The notes beneath the pieces were generated by a model. That model was not told the origin of the DNA, searched no databases, and saw nothing but the letters and a program-made list of their open reading frames with translations. A stretch of DNA of 32,466 nucleotides from an uncultured Methylococcaceae bacterium (lineage in GTDB: Bacteria; Pseudomonadota; Gammaproteobacteria; Methylococcales; Methylomonadaceae), in assembly GCA_903945375.1 (NCBI GenBank), contig CAJAVP010000090.1:1-32466 (forward strand). The letters run 5' to 3'. The translations under genes and the position numbers were made by a program. Below are positions 1 to 6,371 of this stretch, piece by piece (within the stretch, counting starts at the first letter, position 1; the number at the start of each line of letters is the position of its first letter).

Positions 1-48
1 AACGCCCAACCGTTCGACTTGTTTGAACTTGAGGACGTGCCTTTTTAA
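1..48 (+). CDS. C-terminal end of an SSB-like protein (partial)
   Basis: Only the last 15 codons are in the window. The visible peptide ends ELEDVPF followed by TAA at 46-48. An acidic stretch ending in a small hydrophobic residue, then Pro-Phe, is the classic C-terminal tip of bacterial single-stranded DNA-binding proteins, which docks onto repair and replication partners. The downstream small protein at 711-956 ends in a similar tip (DNNVPF), which strengthens the reading of a DNA-metabolism gene set. The body of the protein lies outside the window, so SSB identity is an inference from the tail alone. Confidence 0.5.
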   Translation, partial: NAQPFDLFELEDVPF

Positions 49-67
49 CCCAATCCCATTCCAACAT

Positions 68-109
68 AAGGGGTGCTGTCCAATAGTTTTTCTATTAACA
101 GTGCCCTTT
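68..109 (+). other. Intergenic hairpin between the SSB-like gene and the next gene
   Basis: An outer stem of about 12 pairs (68-79 with 98-109, including three G-T wobbles) continues after a small internal loop into a perfect 5-bp stem AATAG/CTATT (82-86 with 92-96) closed by a five-T loop. No long T-tract follows, so it is a poor intrinsic terminator. It could be an mRNA stability or processing element, or a partial attenuator between co-transcribed genes. Confidence 0.55.
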
Positions 110-155
110 GTGTTGGTTGGGACAACTGAACCGACCTAATTATTGGAGAATCCCT

Positions 156-650
156 ATGGCCAGAAAAGCCCAACAGACCCTTGATAACGTAGTCAATTTC
201 AACCAAGAAATCGCTACATCCACTAACCCATTACCGGTTGCCACTAACACCATCAGCACCTTACCGGATTTGAGTACCGCCATTGAAGAACCCATCGAGC
301 TGGGCTACCAATACTGGACACCGGTCAACATCGGTGAGGCCAAGCGCGGGGTCGTCATTGGCATTGAAAACGCCTATTACGACAAGGTTGACGACAGCTC
401 AGGTGAAATCACCGAACTGGAATTGCCTTGCGTGATCTTTGCCGAACAGAAGCCTGACGGCACTTGGCTGAAAATATCCAACGGCTCAAAACGGCTGGTC
501 GGACTGATAGAGAACTGTTTAAAGACCGGTTCAATCATTGCCGGCAAAACCGCGATCCAGATCAAGTACACCGGCAAGCGCAAAAACTCCACCAATGGCT
601 TCTCATCCGATACTTTCGAGGTTAAGCCCCTGCTGTTTAAAGCCGCATAA
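156..650 (+). CDS. Hypothetical protein, 164 aa, mobile-element associated
   Basis: I do not recognise this family. The ATG at 156 was chosen because TGGAGAA lies 6-8 bases upstream; an upstream in-frame start at 108 would fall inside the preceding hairpin. The first 45 residues are polar and low in complexity. From about residue 50 to the end there is a soluble domain with alternating short strands (YWTPVNIGEAKRGVVIGIE, then ELPCVIFAEQ, then KTAIQIKYTGKRK) compatible with a small beta-barrel, although that fold is a guess. It sits between two genes with SSB-like C-terminal tips and upstream of a Gp157-type gene, so a role in replicon DNA metabolism is plausible but unproven. Confidence 0.7.
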   Translation: MARKAQQTLDNVVNFNQEIATSTNPLPVATNTISTLPDLSTAIEEPIELGYQYWTPVNIGEAKRGVVIGIENAYYDKVDDSSGEITELELPCVIFAEQKPDGTWLKISNGSKRLVGLIENCLKTGSIIAGKTAIQIKYTGKRKNSTNGFSSDTFEVKPLLFKAA

Positions 651-670
651 ATAACCATCCCCTACATAAC

Positions 671-693
671 GGCAGGTCTGAAAACGGCCTGCC
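671..693 (+). other. Short intercistronic hairpin
   Basis: GGCAGGTC (671-678) pairs with GGCCTGCC (686-693): eight pairs including one T-G wobble, around a 7-base loop. It lies between the 156-650 gene and the next start at 711, just ahead of the ribosome binding site GGAG at 698-701. There is no T-tract, so processing or translational control is more likely than termination. Confidence 0.5.
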
Positions 694-710
694 CAATTGG
701 AGTTAAGACC

Positions 711-956
711 ATGCACGACAGACGTATTTACAACATCGTCACGTCAAAATCAGACCCAAATCATCCAGACAAAAAATACTGGAGCCAACACGGCATCCTG
801 ATGATGGGCATTGATGATAGTGGCGAACAACGCATCACCATCAAAATCAATTCATTGCCCATCGGCGAGTTTAGCGGCTGGTTCAGCGTTTATCCCAAAG
901 AAGAGAAAAACAACCGTGCCAATTCGGATGAATATGACAACAACGTCCCCTTTTGA
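711..956 (+). CDS. Small protein with SSB-like C-terminal tip, 81 aa
   Basis: ATG at 711 follows GGAG at 698-701. The protein has a compact, strand-rich core (residues 20-60: HGILMMGID, QRITIKINSLP, SGWFSVYPKEE) and then a polar acidic tail ending DEYDNNVPF. That ending imitates the tip of single-stranded DNA-binding proteins and is shared with the partial gene at the left edge. I infer either a small single-strand-binding protein or a protein using an SSB-type tail to recruit the same partners. It is followed 16 bases later by the Gp157-family gene, in the same run of small plus-strand genes. No family name can be assigned with confidence. Confidence 0.65.
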   Translation: MHDRRIYNIVTSKSDPNHPDKKYWSQHGILMMGIDDSGEQRITIKINSLPIGEFSGWFSVYPKEEKNNRANSDEYDNNVPF

Positions 957-972
957 CCAACGAGGAAATCCC

Positions 973-1482
973 ATGAAACTGTATGAAATCTCAAGCCAAT
1001 ACCGGCAAGCCTTAAATGTCTTTGAAGAAATAGACCTGTCCGACTTAAACGAAGAACAGCAACACCAACTCATCACTGACACCCTAGAACCCATAGAAGA
1101 TGACTTCAAGACCAAAGCCCTGTCCATTGGCAGTTACATCGCCAACCTTGATTTAGAGGCAGAAGCCTTGAAAACGATGGAAAAACGTATTGAACAACGC
1201 CGGAAAGCCAATGAACGCAAAGTGAATTGGCTGAAAGATTACCTGCACAATGAAATGAAAGCGATGAATTTGTTAGCCATCAAGGACAACCAAATCAGCC
1301 TGAATGTCAGGAAGAACCCAGGTCGGGTAGTCATCGAAAATGAAACCCTGTTGCCTGACAATTACAAAGAAACCCAGACCACCACCCTGATCCGCAAAAG
1401 CCTGATTGCTGATGCCATCAAGGCTGGTAATAACGTACCCGGAGCTGCCCTACATAATGGCACCCGTTTGGACATACGGTAA
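973..1482 (+). CDS. Siphovirus Gp157-family protein, 169 aa
   Basis: ATG at 973 is preceded by GAGGA at 962-966. The protein matches the Gp157 family in layout: an opening MKLYEISSQY, a central helical coiled segment (residues about 40-95, rich in Glu, Lys and Arg), then a conserved small beta domain with LNVRKNPGRVVIENE and a closing stretch on the pattern PDNYKE, IRKSLIADAIKAG, VPGA. The family was first described in streptococcal siphophages, where Gp157 was linked to phage resistance when carried by the host. It is widespread in phages and integrative elements near recombination genes. The neighbouring SSB-tail proteins fit that setting. The biochemical activity is unknown. Confidence 0.85.
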   Translation: MKLYEISSQYRQALNVFEEIDLSDLNEEQQHQLITDTLEPIEDDFKTKALSIGSYIANLDLEAEALKTMEKRIEQRRKANERKVNWLKDYLHNEMKAMNLLAIKDNQISLNVRKNPGRVVIENETLLPDNYKETQTTTLIRKSLIADAIKAGNNVPGAALHNGTRLDIR

Positions 1483-1486
1483 TGCC

Positions 1487-1633
1487 ATGATGCAGACGAT
1501 ACTTATGTTAGCCGGACTTATCCAGGCCACTGTCCTATTAGGATTTTGGGGAGCTGCATTAGCACTACTCATCTGTGGTGTATTGCTGATATTCAAGTTC
1601 ATCAGCCCATTACTCCTAAAGTTCCTGTTCTGA
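1487..1633 (+). CDS. Small hydrophobic membrane protein, 48 aa
   Basis: The reading frame begins 4 bases after the Gp157 stop, at either of two adjacent ATGs (1487, 1490). Nearly the whole product is hydrophobic: about residues 4-21 and 23-45 could form a membrane hairpin or one long helix, ending in KFISPLLLKFLF. No clear ribosome binding site is visible apart from possible coupling to the upstream stop. Small membrane proteins at this spot in phage-like operons can be holin-like, but nothing here proves that. The tight packing between two other genes supports it being real. Confidence 0.5.
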   Translation: MMQTILMLAGLIQATVLLGFWGAALALLICGVLLIFKFISPLLLKFLF

Positions 1634-1636
1634 CTT

Positions 1637-1996
1637 ATGTCCAGAATCCAACAAGATTGGCTATTGCCATTGATTGAACAGGATGATGAGTTTAGAGAAC
1701 AGTTCTATGACGACAACAACTCATTAGAGCCTAATTACAATCCCTTACCAACAACAATCCATTTTGGAGAAATAACCATGAAGAAGATTTATCAATTCGA
1801 TTGCACTAACGGAATATCAATCACCATTGACCAATTCCAATTAGACCCAAACCAAGTCATCATCAAAGTGCATAACAATGATAATGTCCTGCTGTTACAG
1901 TTTGACAGGGATGAGTTCCATGATTTATGTGGGATGCGTTACAGCATTGATTACCCTGTTGTAACGGCGAAACCCGACTTGTCATTGGTGGCCTGA
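1637..1996 (+). CDS. Hypothetical protein, 119 aa (or 72 aa from an internal start)
   Basis: The frame opens at 1637, three bases after the membrane-protein stop, but has no ribosome binding site there. The internal ATG at 1778 has a good one (GGAGA at 1766-1770), so translation may begin there and give a 72-residue protein. The first 47 residues (acidic, with QDDEFREQFYDD) look coding, which is why the longer form is given. The C-terminal part alternates strands and polar turns (VIIKVHNNDNVLLLQFDRDEF). No family is recognised. The next gene follows with a one-base gap. Confidence 0.55.
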   Translation: MSRIQQDWLLPLIEQDDEFREQFYDDNNSLEPNYNPLPTTIHFGEITMKKIYQFDCTNGISITIDQFQLDPNQVIIKVHNNDNVLLLQFDRDEFHDLCGMRYSIDYPVVTAKPDLSLVA

Positions 1997-1997
1997 A

Positions 1998-2303
1998 ATG
2001 GTTGCCATGACAGTCCCTAACCCCTGTTTCACATTGGGCCATATCATCGCCACTCCAGGCGCATTGGATGCCCTGAATGAACTCAATTATCCACCTTTAG
2101 CCCTTATAAACCGCCATCGACGCGGCGATTGGGGCGACCTGGATGATGAAGATGTGCAAGCCAATAATGAAGCATTGATGGATGGCTCTCGGCTGTTATC
2201 CGCTTATGTGATCCAGAATGTGAAGTTTTGGATCATCACCGAAGCGATGGATGACAATGGCGATCGTGCTGCCACAACAATCCTCCTGCCCAGCGAATAT
2301 TAA
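1998..2303 (+). CDS. Small plasmid/ICE-type conserved protein, 101 aa
   Basis: Starts at 1998, one base after the previous stop; a second ATG at 2007 is also possible. The sequence carries a pattern I associate with a widespread accessory-DNA family: FTLGHIIATPGALDAL, then HRRGDWGDLDDED, NNEALMDGSRLLSAY and a closing WIITEAMDD...ATTILLPSEY. In databases this family is often labelled, probably wrongly, as a type I restriction subunit; no methylase motif is present. Its function is not established. It is common beside SSB and recombination-type genes on plasmids and integrative elements, which fits the block to its left. A strong terminator follows at once. Confidence 0.75.
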   Translation: MVAMTVPNPCFTLGHIIATPGALDALNELNYPPLALINRHRRGDWGDLDDEDVQANNEALMDGSRLLSAYVIQNVKFWIITEAMDDNGDRAATTILLPSEY

Positions 2304-2317
2304 GCTGGAGCATCACT

Positions 2318-2361
2318 TGGGCATTTTGCCCACAGTGGAACTTTACCGTTCCACTTTTTTT
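2318..2361 (+). terminator. Tandem-hairpin intrinsic terminator closing the left operon
   Basis: Two hairpins occur in a row. TGGGCA/TGCCCA (2318-2323 with 2327-2332, TTT loop) is followed by a perfect 8-bp stem AGTGGAAC/GTTCCACT (2334-2341 with 2348-2355, 6-base loop). The second runs directly into a T-tract ending at 2361. It begins 15 bases after the stop at 2303 and fits a rho-independent terminator for the plus-strand operon. Confidence 0.85.
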
Positions 2362-2890
2362 GGTAGGTAAATTTCAAGGCAAAGTTTAAACTTGTCCGAC
2401 TTTGCATCATGGACACTTCTTTCAGAAATCCAGGATGTGAATCCAGTAACCACAACAAAGCAACAGTTGATTTATGGGCATGGGTTACGTTGCGTTCGTA
2501 CCCTGAAAACGCATTAGTCCAGCAGCCTAGCTTGTTGGCTTTCGCTTGCTTTAAGCCAATTTTTTGCTGACCCAACGGATAAATGCCTTTTGACAACCAA
2601 TGCCTGCATATCGACTAAGTTGTAGTGCGCCGTGTTTTTTTATTAGCAAAATTAATGTATCCCATTATTTTTATTAAGAAAAACTGATGAATATTTGTCA
2701 AGAAAAGTGAATAAAAGCCTAAAAAACCAGATAACTGTCCATCATAAGACTAAAATTAGAACTGATTTTTTTCGCTTGGTTAATGCCAATCCAGCCAGAC
2801 CAATCAAGCCACGGTTGGTTTGGCTGGGTTGTAACAAAACGAACTACAAAGCAACATACTTTTTTAACTTATCGGATTAAAGGACAAATA
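2362..2890. other. Intergenic region upstream of the GTPase operon
   Basis: About 530 bases with no convincing gene. A minus-strand open frame at 2300-2596 overlaps the terminator and has no ribosome binding site or recognisable family, so I leave it uncalled. Base composition becomes AT-rich from about 2630. A possible weak promoter for the GTPase operon is TTGTCA at 2695-2700 with TAAAAA at 2720-2725; the spacing of 19 is long. The strong hairpin at 2790-2828 and the binding site AAAGGA at 2878-2883 precede the first start. Confidence 0.5.
2790..2828. repeat. 16-bp-stem hairpin, first copy of a CCAGCCA/ACCAA-type inverted repeat
   Basis: TCCAGCCAGACCAATC (2790-2805) pairs with GGTTGGTTTGGCTGGG (2813-2828): 13 Watson-Crick plus three G-T pairs, with a 7-base loop. 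The same word family (CCAGCCA, ACCAA, TTGGT, TGGCTGG) recurs in a longer hairpin at 14648-14708. No T-tract follows. It lies about 60 bases ahead of the GTPase operon start, so it could be a leader-RNA structure, an operator or a module boundary. Confidence 0.65.
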
Positions 2891-5401
2891 ATGACGCAAT
2901 CACAACATCACAACACCCTCGACGAAGCACGCGAACTAATTACATCCATTCAAGGCAAATTGAATCAAATCTACGCCGTTGCACCGACGTTAAATGGAAA
3001 TAATACGATTAATGAGTCATTAATTCATTGTGCGACAGATTTCCAGCAAGCGGCTGAGAAATTAGCCCATCCCGCCTTACGCATTGCCACTATTGGTACA
3101 ACATCGGCAGGAAAATCGACTTTGGTAAATGGATTAATTGGACGGCAAATTGCACCAATGGATGCGGGCGAAATGTCTGCTGGTGTATTGCATTTAGTTC
3201 ACAGTAACAAACGTCATTTAAAAATCGACGCAGTTAAAGGTTTGTGGGATGGAATTGATGCCGCATATAAAGAAGATTCTGCTATTTACGAACATGTCAG
3301 AGAAAATATTTTTAAGGTTTATCATGAAGCGAAAAAAAATAAGACTATTCAAATACCTGAAATTCGAATTGAAGGTGAATTGTTGCCAGCCGCATGGACA
3401 GAGTTATTAGCATTACCTTCTGGGGTAAATGTTGAAATTTATGATCTTCCGGGTTTGAACAATATTAATGATAAGGAAAATATCAAAGTAATACAGAATT
3501 ATTTAAAACACTGTTTTTCTCTGGTTGTAATGAATTATTTGCACACAGATTCTGCAAGCCGTAAAGAATTATTTAAAGAAGTTAAAAAAATTGTAGATGC
3601 ACTAGGCGGAAAAACAGATGCGATGATTTTTGTTTTAAACGCGGTTGATGCTCGTAGTGAAACAGATAATCCGTTAGAAGATCGTATAAAAGAGTTTGCT
3701 AACGCGATACAACAAGAACTAAAACTAAAGGCAATACCTAATATAATTCCAGTAACCGCACGGGCATTATTTTATGCTCAATGCGCTTGGGGATGGAGCA
3801 ATCCCATAAGTGGTGAATCGGAAATGGACAAATATTTTCAAACAATACAGTTGAAAGGATTTCGTAAGGATTGTGCCTCTTTCATAGAAGAAAATGAGAC
3901 TGATGAAATAGAAAGCTGGCTACAAACTGTGAAGAAAGCACTAAAAGAAAACGATAAGTGCCTTCCTGCCGAGTTGTTATCAGAAGAAAACTTGAAAGTG
4001 TGGATTGAATGGACATGGCAGCACAGCGGAGGATTAAATTTATGGGGAGAATTGAGAAAACGTGTTGATGAACGTTTTGCAGAAATAGTCATAGCACCAA
4101 CATTGATTCAGCCATTAGCCAGTTTAGAAACATTGTTATCGAAATTAGATGACTACAGCAGAACTCAGCGTATTACTGACAAAGTTGATGTCGAAAAAAA
4201 GAAAGCAGAACTTCAACAAAAATTTGAGGAGTTACAATTTTTTTTGGAACAGGAAAGCCTAAAGTTCGAGGAACAAATAAGACTAACCGTCGAAAAAATG
4301 ACCGACGACACAATAAGAACAGATCCAGAAAAAAGAGACATCGTTATTAAAGAATTATTCGGTGCAACCGCAGATGATACAAGACTTATTGCAGCAGAAG
4401 AGGCGCTTCGGAATATTGTGCGTGACATTAAAAATGACTTGATTTTCAATATGATTGAACCCGTTCATGATTTTTATACCAACGAAAACACATCTAAAAC
4501 ATTGACAGAAGAATTAAATAAAATTTTAACACCAGAGCTTAGTGATTCAATAGTGGCAGCAGCAGAACGTTATGGAAAGCGAGCCATGTTTGGTAAAGCA
4601 GTCAAAGAAGGCATTGATAAAAAGGCTCTTAAAAGCAATGAATCAGATATTAATGAAATTAAGTCAATAGAAAATGCTGCGCATATTTTATTCAGAGAAA
4701 TGCGAGCGGGATTATCGGAGCGCGCTTCTTATCTATTACAAACTCGTGATTATGTGATGGAGGAATCGCTCAAAGTGTTGTTGGAACGCGGCATCGTTGC
4801 AACTGAGAAGCGCATTAGAGCAGAACTGCCAGAAGCGGCTGAAACACTGTTATTAATCTATAGACAGCGGGTTGCGAATGTCGATTTAGGCTCATTACCT
4901 GATGACGTTTTTGCATTAGGTAAAGTGGAGGTTGAAGATGCTGTAGAAGAAAAGACAACGACAATAGATAAAAAAGTGATAGAAAATGAGTATTATGAAG
5001 AAGGCAGTTGCTTCAAATCAAAACACACTATACAAGTAGAGCGTATTAAAAAAGTAGATGTCGTTGAAAATGTGGAAGTCGTCAGACTCAGCTTGCCTAA
5101 TGTCGAAGGTATGACATTAATATGGCAAGATGGCATTGAAAAAGCTGAAACCGCATTGTGGCGTGCCGTTGGAGAATGGTTTTCTCAATCTGCCAAGACG
5201 CAAAATCGATTATTTCAAGAAGCACTCAAAGACGCGCAAGCGCATTTGTTAGATTTATTTGTTCAAAGGCTAGAGCAAAGCGAAGCTGAGTATCAGATTA
5301 AACTCGCTGAACTTGAATATTTGGATAGGTTTTGTTCAAGTATCGTATTGGATAATGCTGCTTTGAAAAATGCGGCTAATATGAAGGGGGATATAAAATG
5401 A
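2891..5401 (+). CDS. Dynamin-like GTPase, 836 aa
   Basis: First gene of the operon. ATG at 2891 was chosen because AAAGGA sits 8 bases upstream; the in-frame ATG at 2783 would start before the hairpin and lacks a site. The GTPase domain shows G1 GTTSAGKS (residues 69-76), G3 DLPG (185-188) and G4 NAVD (250-253). A long helical body of about 450 residues follows, with coiled-coil character from about 440 to 540 and again near the C-terminus. This is the layout of bacterial dynamin-like proteins such as the CrfC/LeoA/BDLP groups, which hydrolyse GTP to assemble on or remodel membranes. There is no obvious transmembrane segment. The next gene overlaps by 4 bases (ATGA). The gene is AT-rich compared with those after 8772. 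Confidence 0.8.
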   Translation: MTQSQHHNTLDEARELITSIQGKLNQIYAVAPTLNGNNTINESLIHCATDFQQAAEKLAHPALRIATIGTTSAGKSTLVNGLIGRQIAPMDAGEMSAGVLHLVHSNKRHLKIDAVKGLWDGIDAAYKEDSAIYEHVRENIFKVYHEAKKNKTIQIPEIRIEGELLPAAWTELLALPSGVNVEIYDLPGLNNINDKENIKVIQNYLKHCFSLVVMNYLHTDSASRKELFKEVKKIVDALGGKTDAMIFVLNAVDARSETDNPLEDRIKEFANAIQQELKLKAIPNIIPVTARALFYAQCAWGWSNPISGESEMDKYFQTIQLKGFRKDCASFIEENETDEIESWLQTVKKALKENDKCLPAELLSEENLKVWIEWTWQHSGGLNLWGELRKRVDERFAEIVIAPTLIQPLASLETLLSKLDDYSRTQRITDKVDVEKKKAELQQKFEELQFFLEQESLKFEEQIRLTVEKMTDDTIRTDPEKRDIVIKELFGATADDTRLIAAEEALRNIVRDIKNDLIFNMIEPVHDFYTNENTSKTLTEELNKILTPELSDSIVAAAERYGKRAMFGKAVKEGIDKKALKSNESDINEIKSIENAAHILFREMRAGLSERASYLLQTRDYVMEESLKVLLERGIVATEKRIRAELPEAAETLLLIYRQRVANVDLGSLPDDVFALGKVEVEDAVEEKTTTIDKKVIENEYYEEGSCFKSKHTIQVERIKKVDVVENVEVVRLSLPNVEGMTLIWQDGIEKAETALWRAVGEWFSQSAKTQNRLFQEALKDAQAHLLDLFVQRLEQSEAEYQIKLAELEYLDRFCSSIVLDNAALKNAANMKGDIK

Positions 5402-6351
5402 ATTTAGATATAGCTAAAATAGCATATTCTGTAATTATGAATGAAGGTGAGAAAAATTTAAATGAAAAATTTAAAATTATTCTTGACGATGATCCTAAAT
5501 GGGAACGCATTCTAAATGCCCTGAAAAATACAGTTCTTAAAATTAAAAACATTGATTCTTTTACTGATGAAATAAAACCTCTATTAAAGGCAAATGAGGA
5601 AGACATTGATTATGATGATATAAAAAATAAGATTATTTATTTAATTAACCAAGCCAGTTTAGTAAAAATAATAGATAAAATTAACTCTAACCTTGTACCA
5701 GTTGATATTCTTACTGGTTCAAATGGGGAAAAGAAACTAACCTTTCAAATGGAACCAATGGTGACTCGTGTTAGATTTGAATACGTTAAACGTGAAAATA
5801 TTGGATGGCTAATCATCTTAGTTACCTATATCCAATCAAAGTATGGTATGCAGTCTAACGAAAAATTTTCTGAAACTTTTCTAACTCTTACAAAAGGATT
5901 ATTGAAACAAAAACCTTCAAATATTCTTCCATCAAATCAAACCATCGAAAAACAAAGCTCAGTTACAAGAAAAATAACTGCCAGTGAAGACCCTACAGTA
6001 CCACAAAAAAAATCCTTAGTGCTAGTTTTTGGGCAAAGCTATTTTGCTTCTGTAGACAATATGAACGAAAAAACAAATATCGATAATGACGACTTTCATT
6101 GGTTGATAAAGGGGGTTGAGTGGTATTGGTTTGGTAGTGATTTTGAAGAGCTTCCTAGTGATCCAAACGGTAATGTTTGTCTATTGAAGATAGATGTAAA
6201 ATCGAGTGAACAGGAAATATCTGGAAAAATACAACTTAAAAATTTATTGAAACAAATGACAGAACAAAAAATACCTCTTCTGCAAATTAAATCAAAACCT
6301 GGTGAGCGCTATCAATTAGCCAGTTTTAAAGATAAAGGCTTCCGTCAATAA
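5398..6351 (+). CDS. Hypothetical protein between two dynamin-like GTPases, 317 aa
   Basis: The start overlaps the previous stop by 4 bases (ATGA), suggesting translational coupling. I do not recognise a family. The N-terminal half (residues 1-180) looks helical and charged, with hydrophobic stretches such as ENIGWLIILVTYIQ near 140 that could be a buried helix. A Ser/Thr/Lys-rich linker (about 185-208) leads to a C-terminal domain from about 209 (SLVLVFGQSYF, HWLIKGVEWYWFG, GNVCLLKIDV) that looks like a compact alpha/beta unit. It has very low GC. Its place between two large GTPases suggests a partner or adaptor for them, by position only. Confidence 0.75.
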   Translation: MNLDIAKIAYSVIMNEGEKNLNEKFKIILDDDPKWERILNALKNTVLKIKNIDSFTDEIKPLLKANEEDIDYDDIKNKIIYLINQASLVKIIDKINSNLVPVDILTGSNGEKKLTFQMEPMVTRVRFEYVKRENIGWLIILVTYIQSKYGMQSNEKFSETFLTLTKGLLKQKPSNILPSNQTIEKQSSVTRKITASEDPTVPQKKSLVLVFGQSYFASVDNMNEKTNIDNDDFHWLIKGVEWYWFGSDFEELPSDPNGNVCLLKIDVKSSEQEISGKIQLKNLLKQMTEQKIPLLQIKSKPGERYQLASFKDKGFRQ

Positions 6352-6371
6352 TCAAATATAGGCAATTGAAA

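Noticed and set aside
2300-2596. 98-codon minus-strand open frame
   Set aside because: It overlaps the strong terminator, has no ribosome binding site and no recognisable family.
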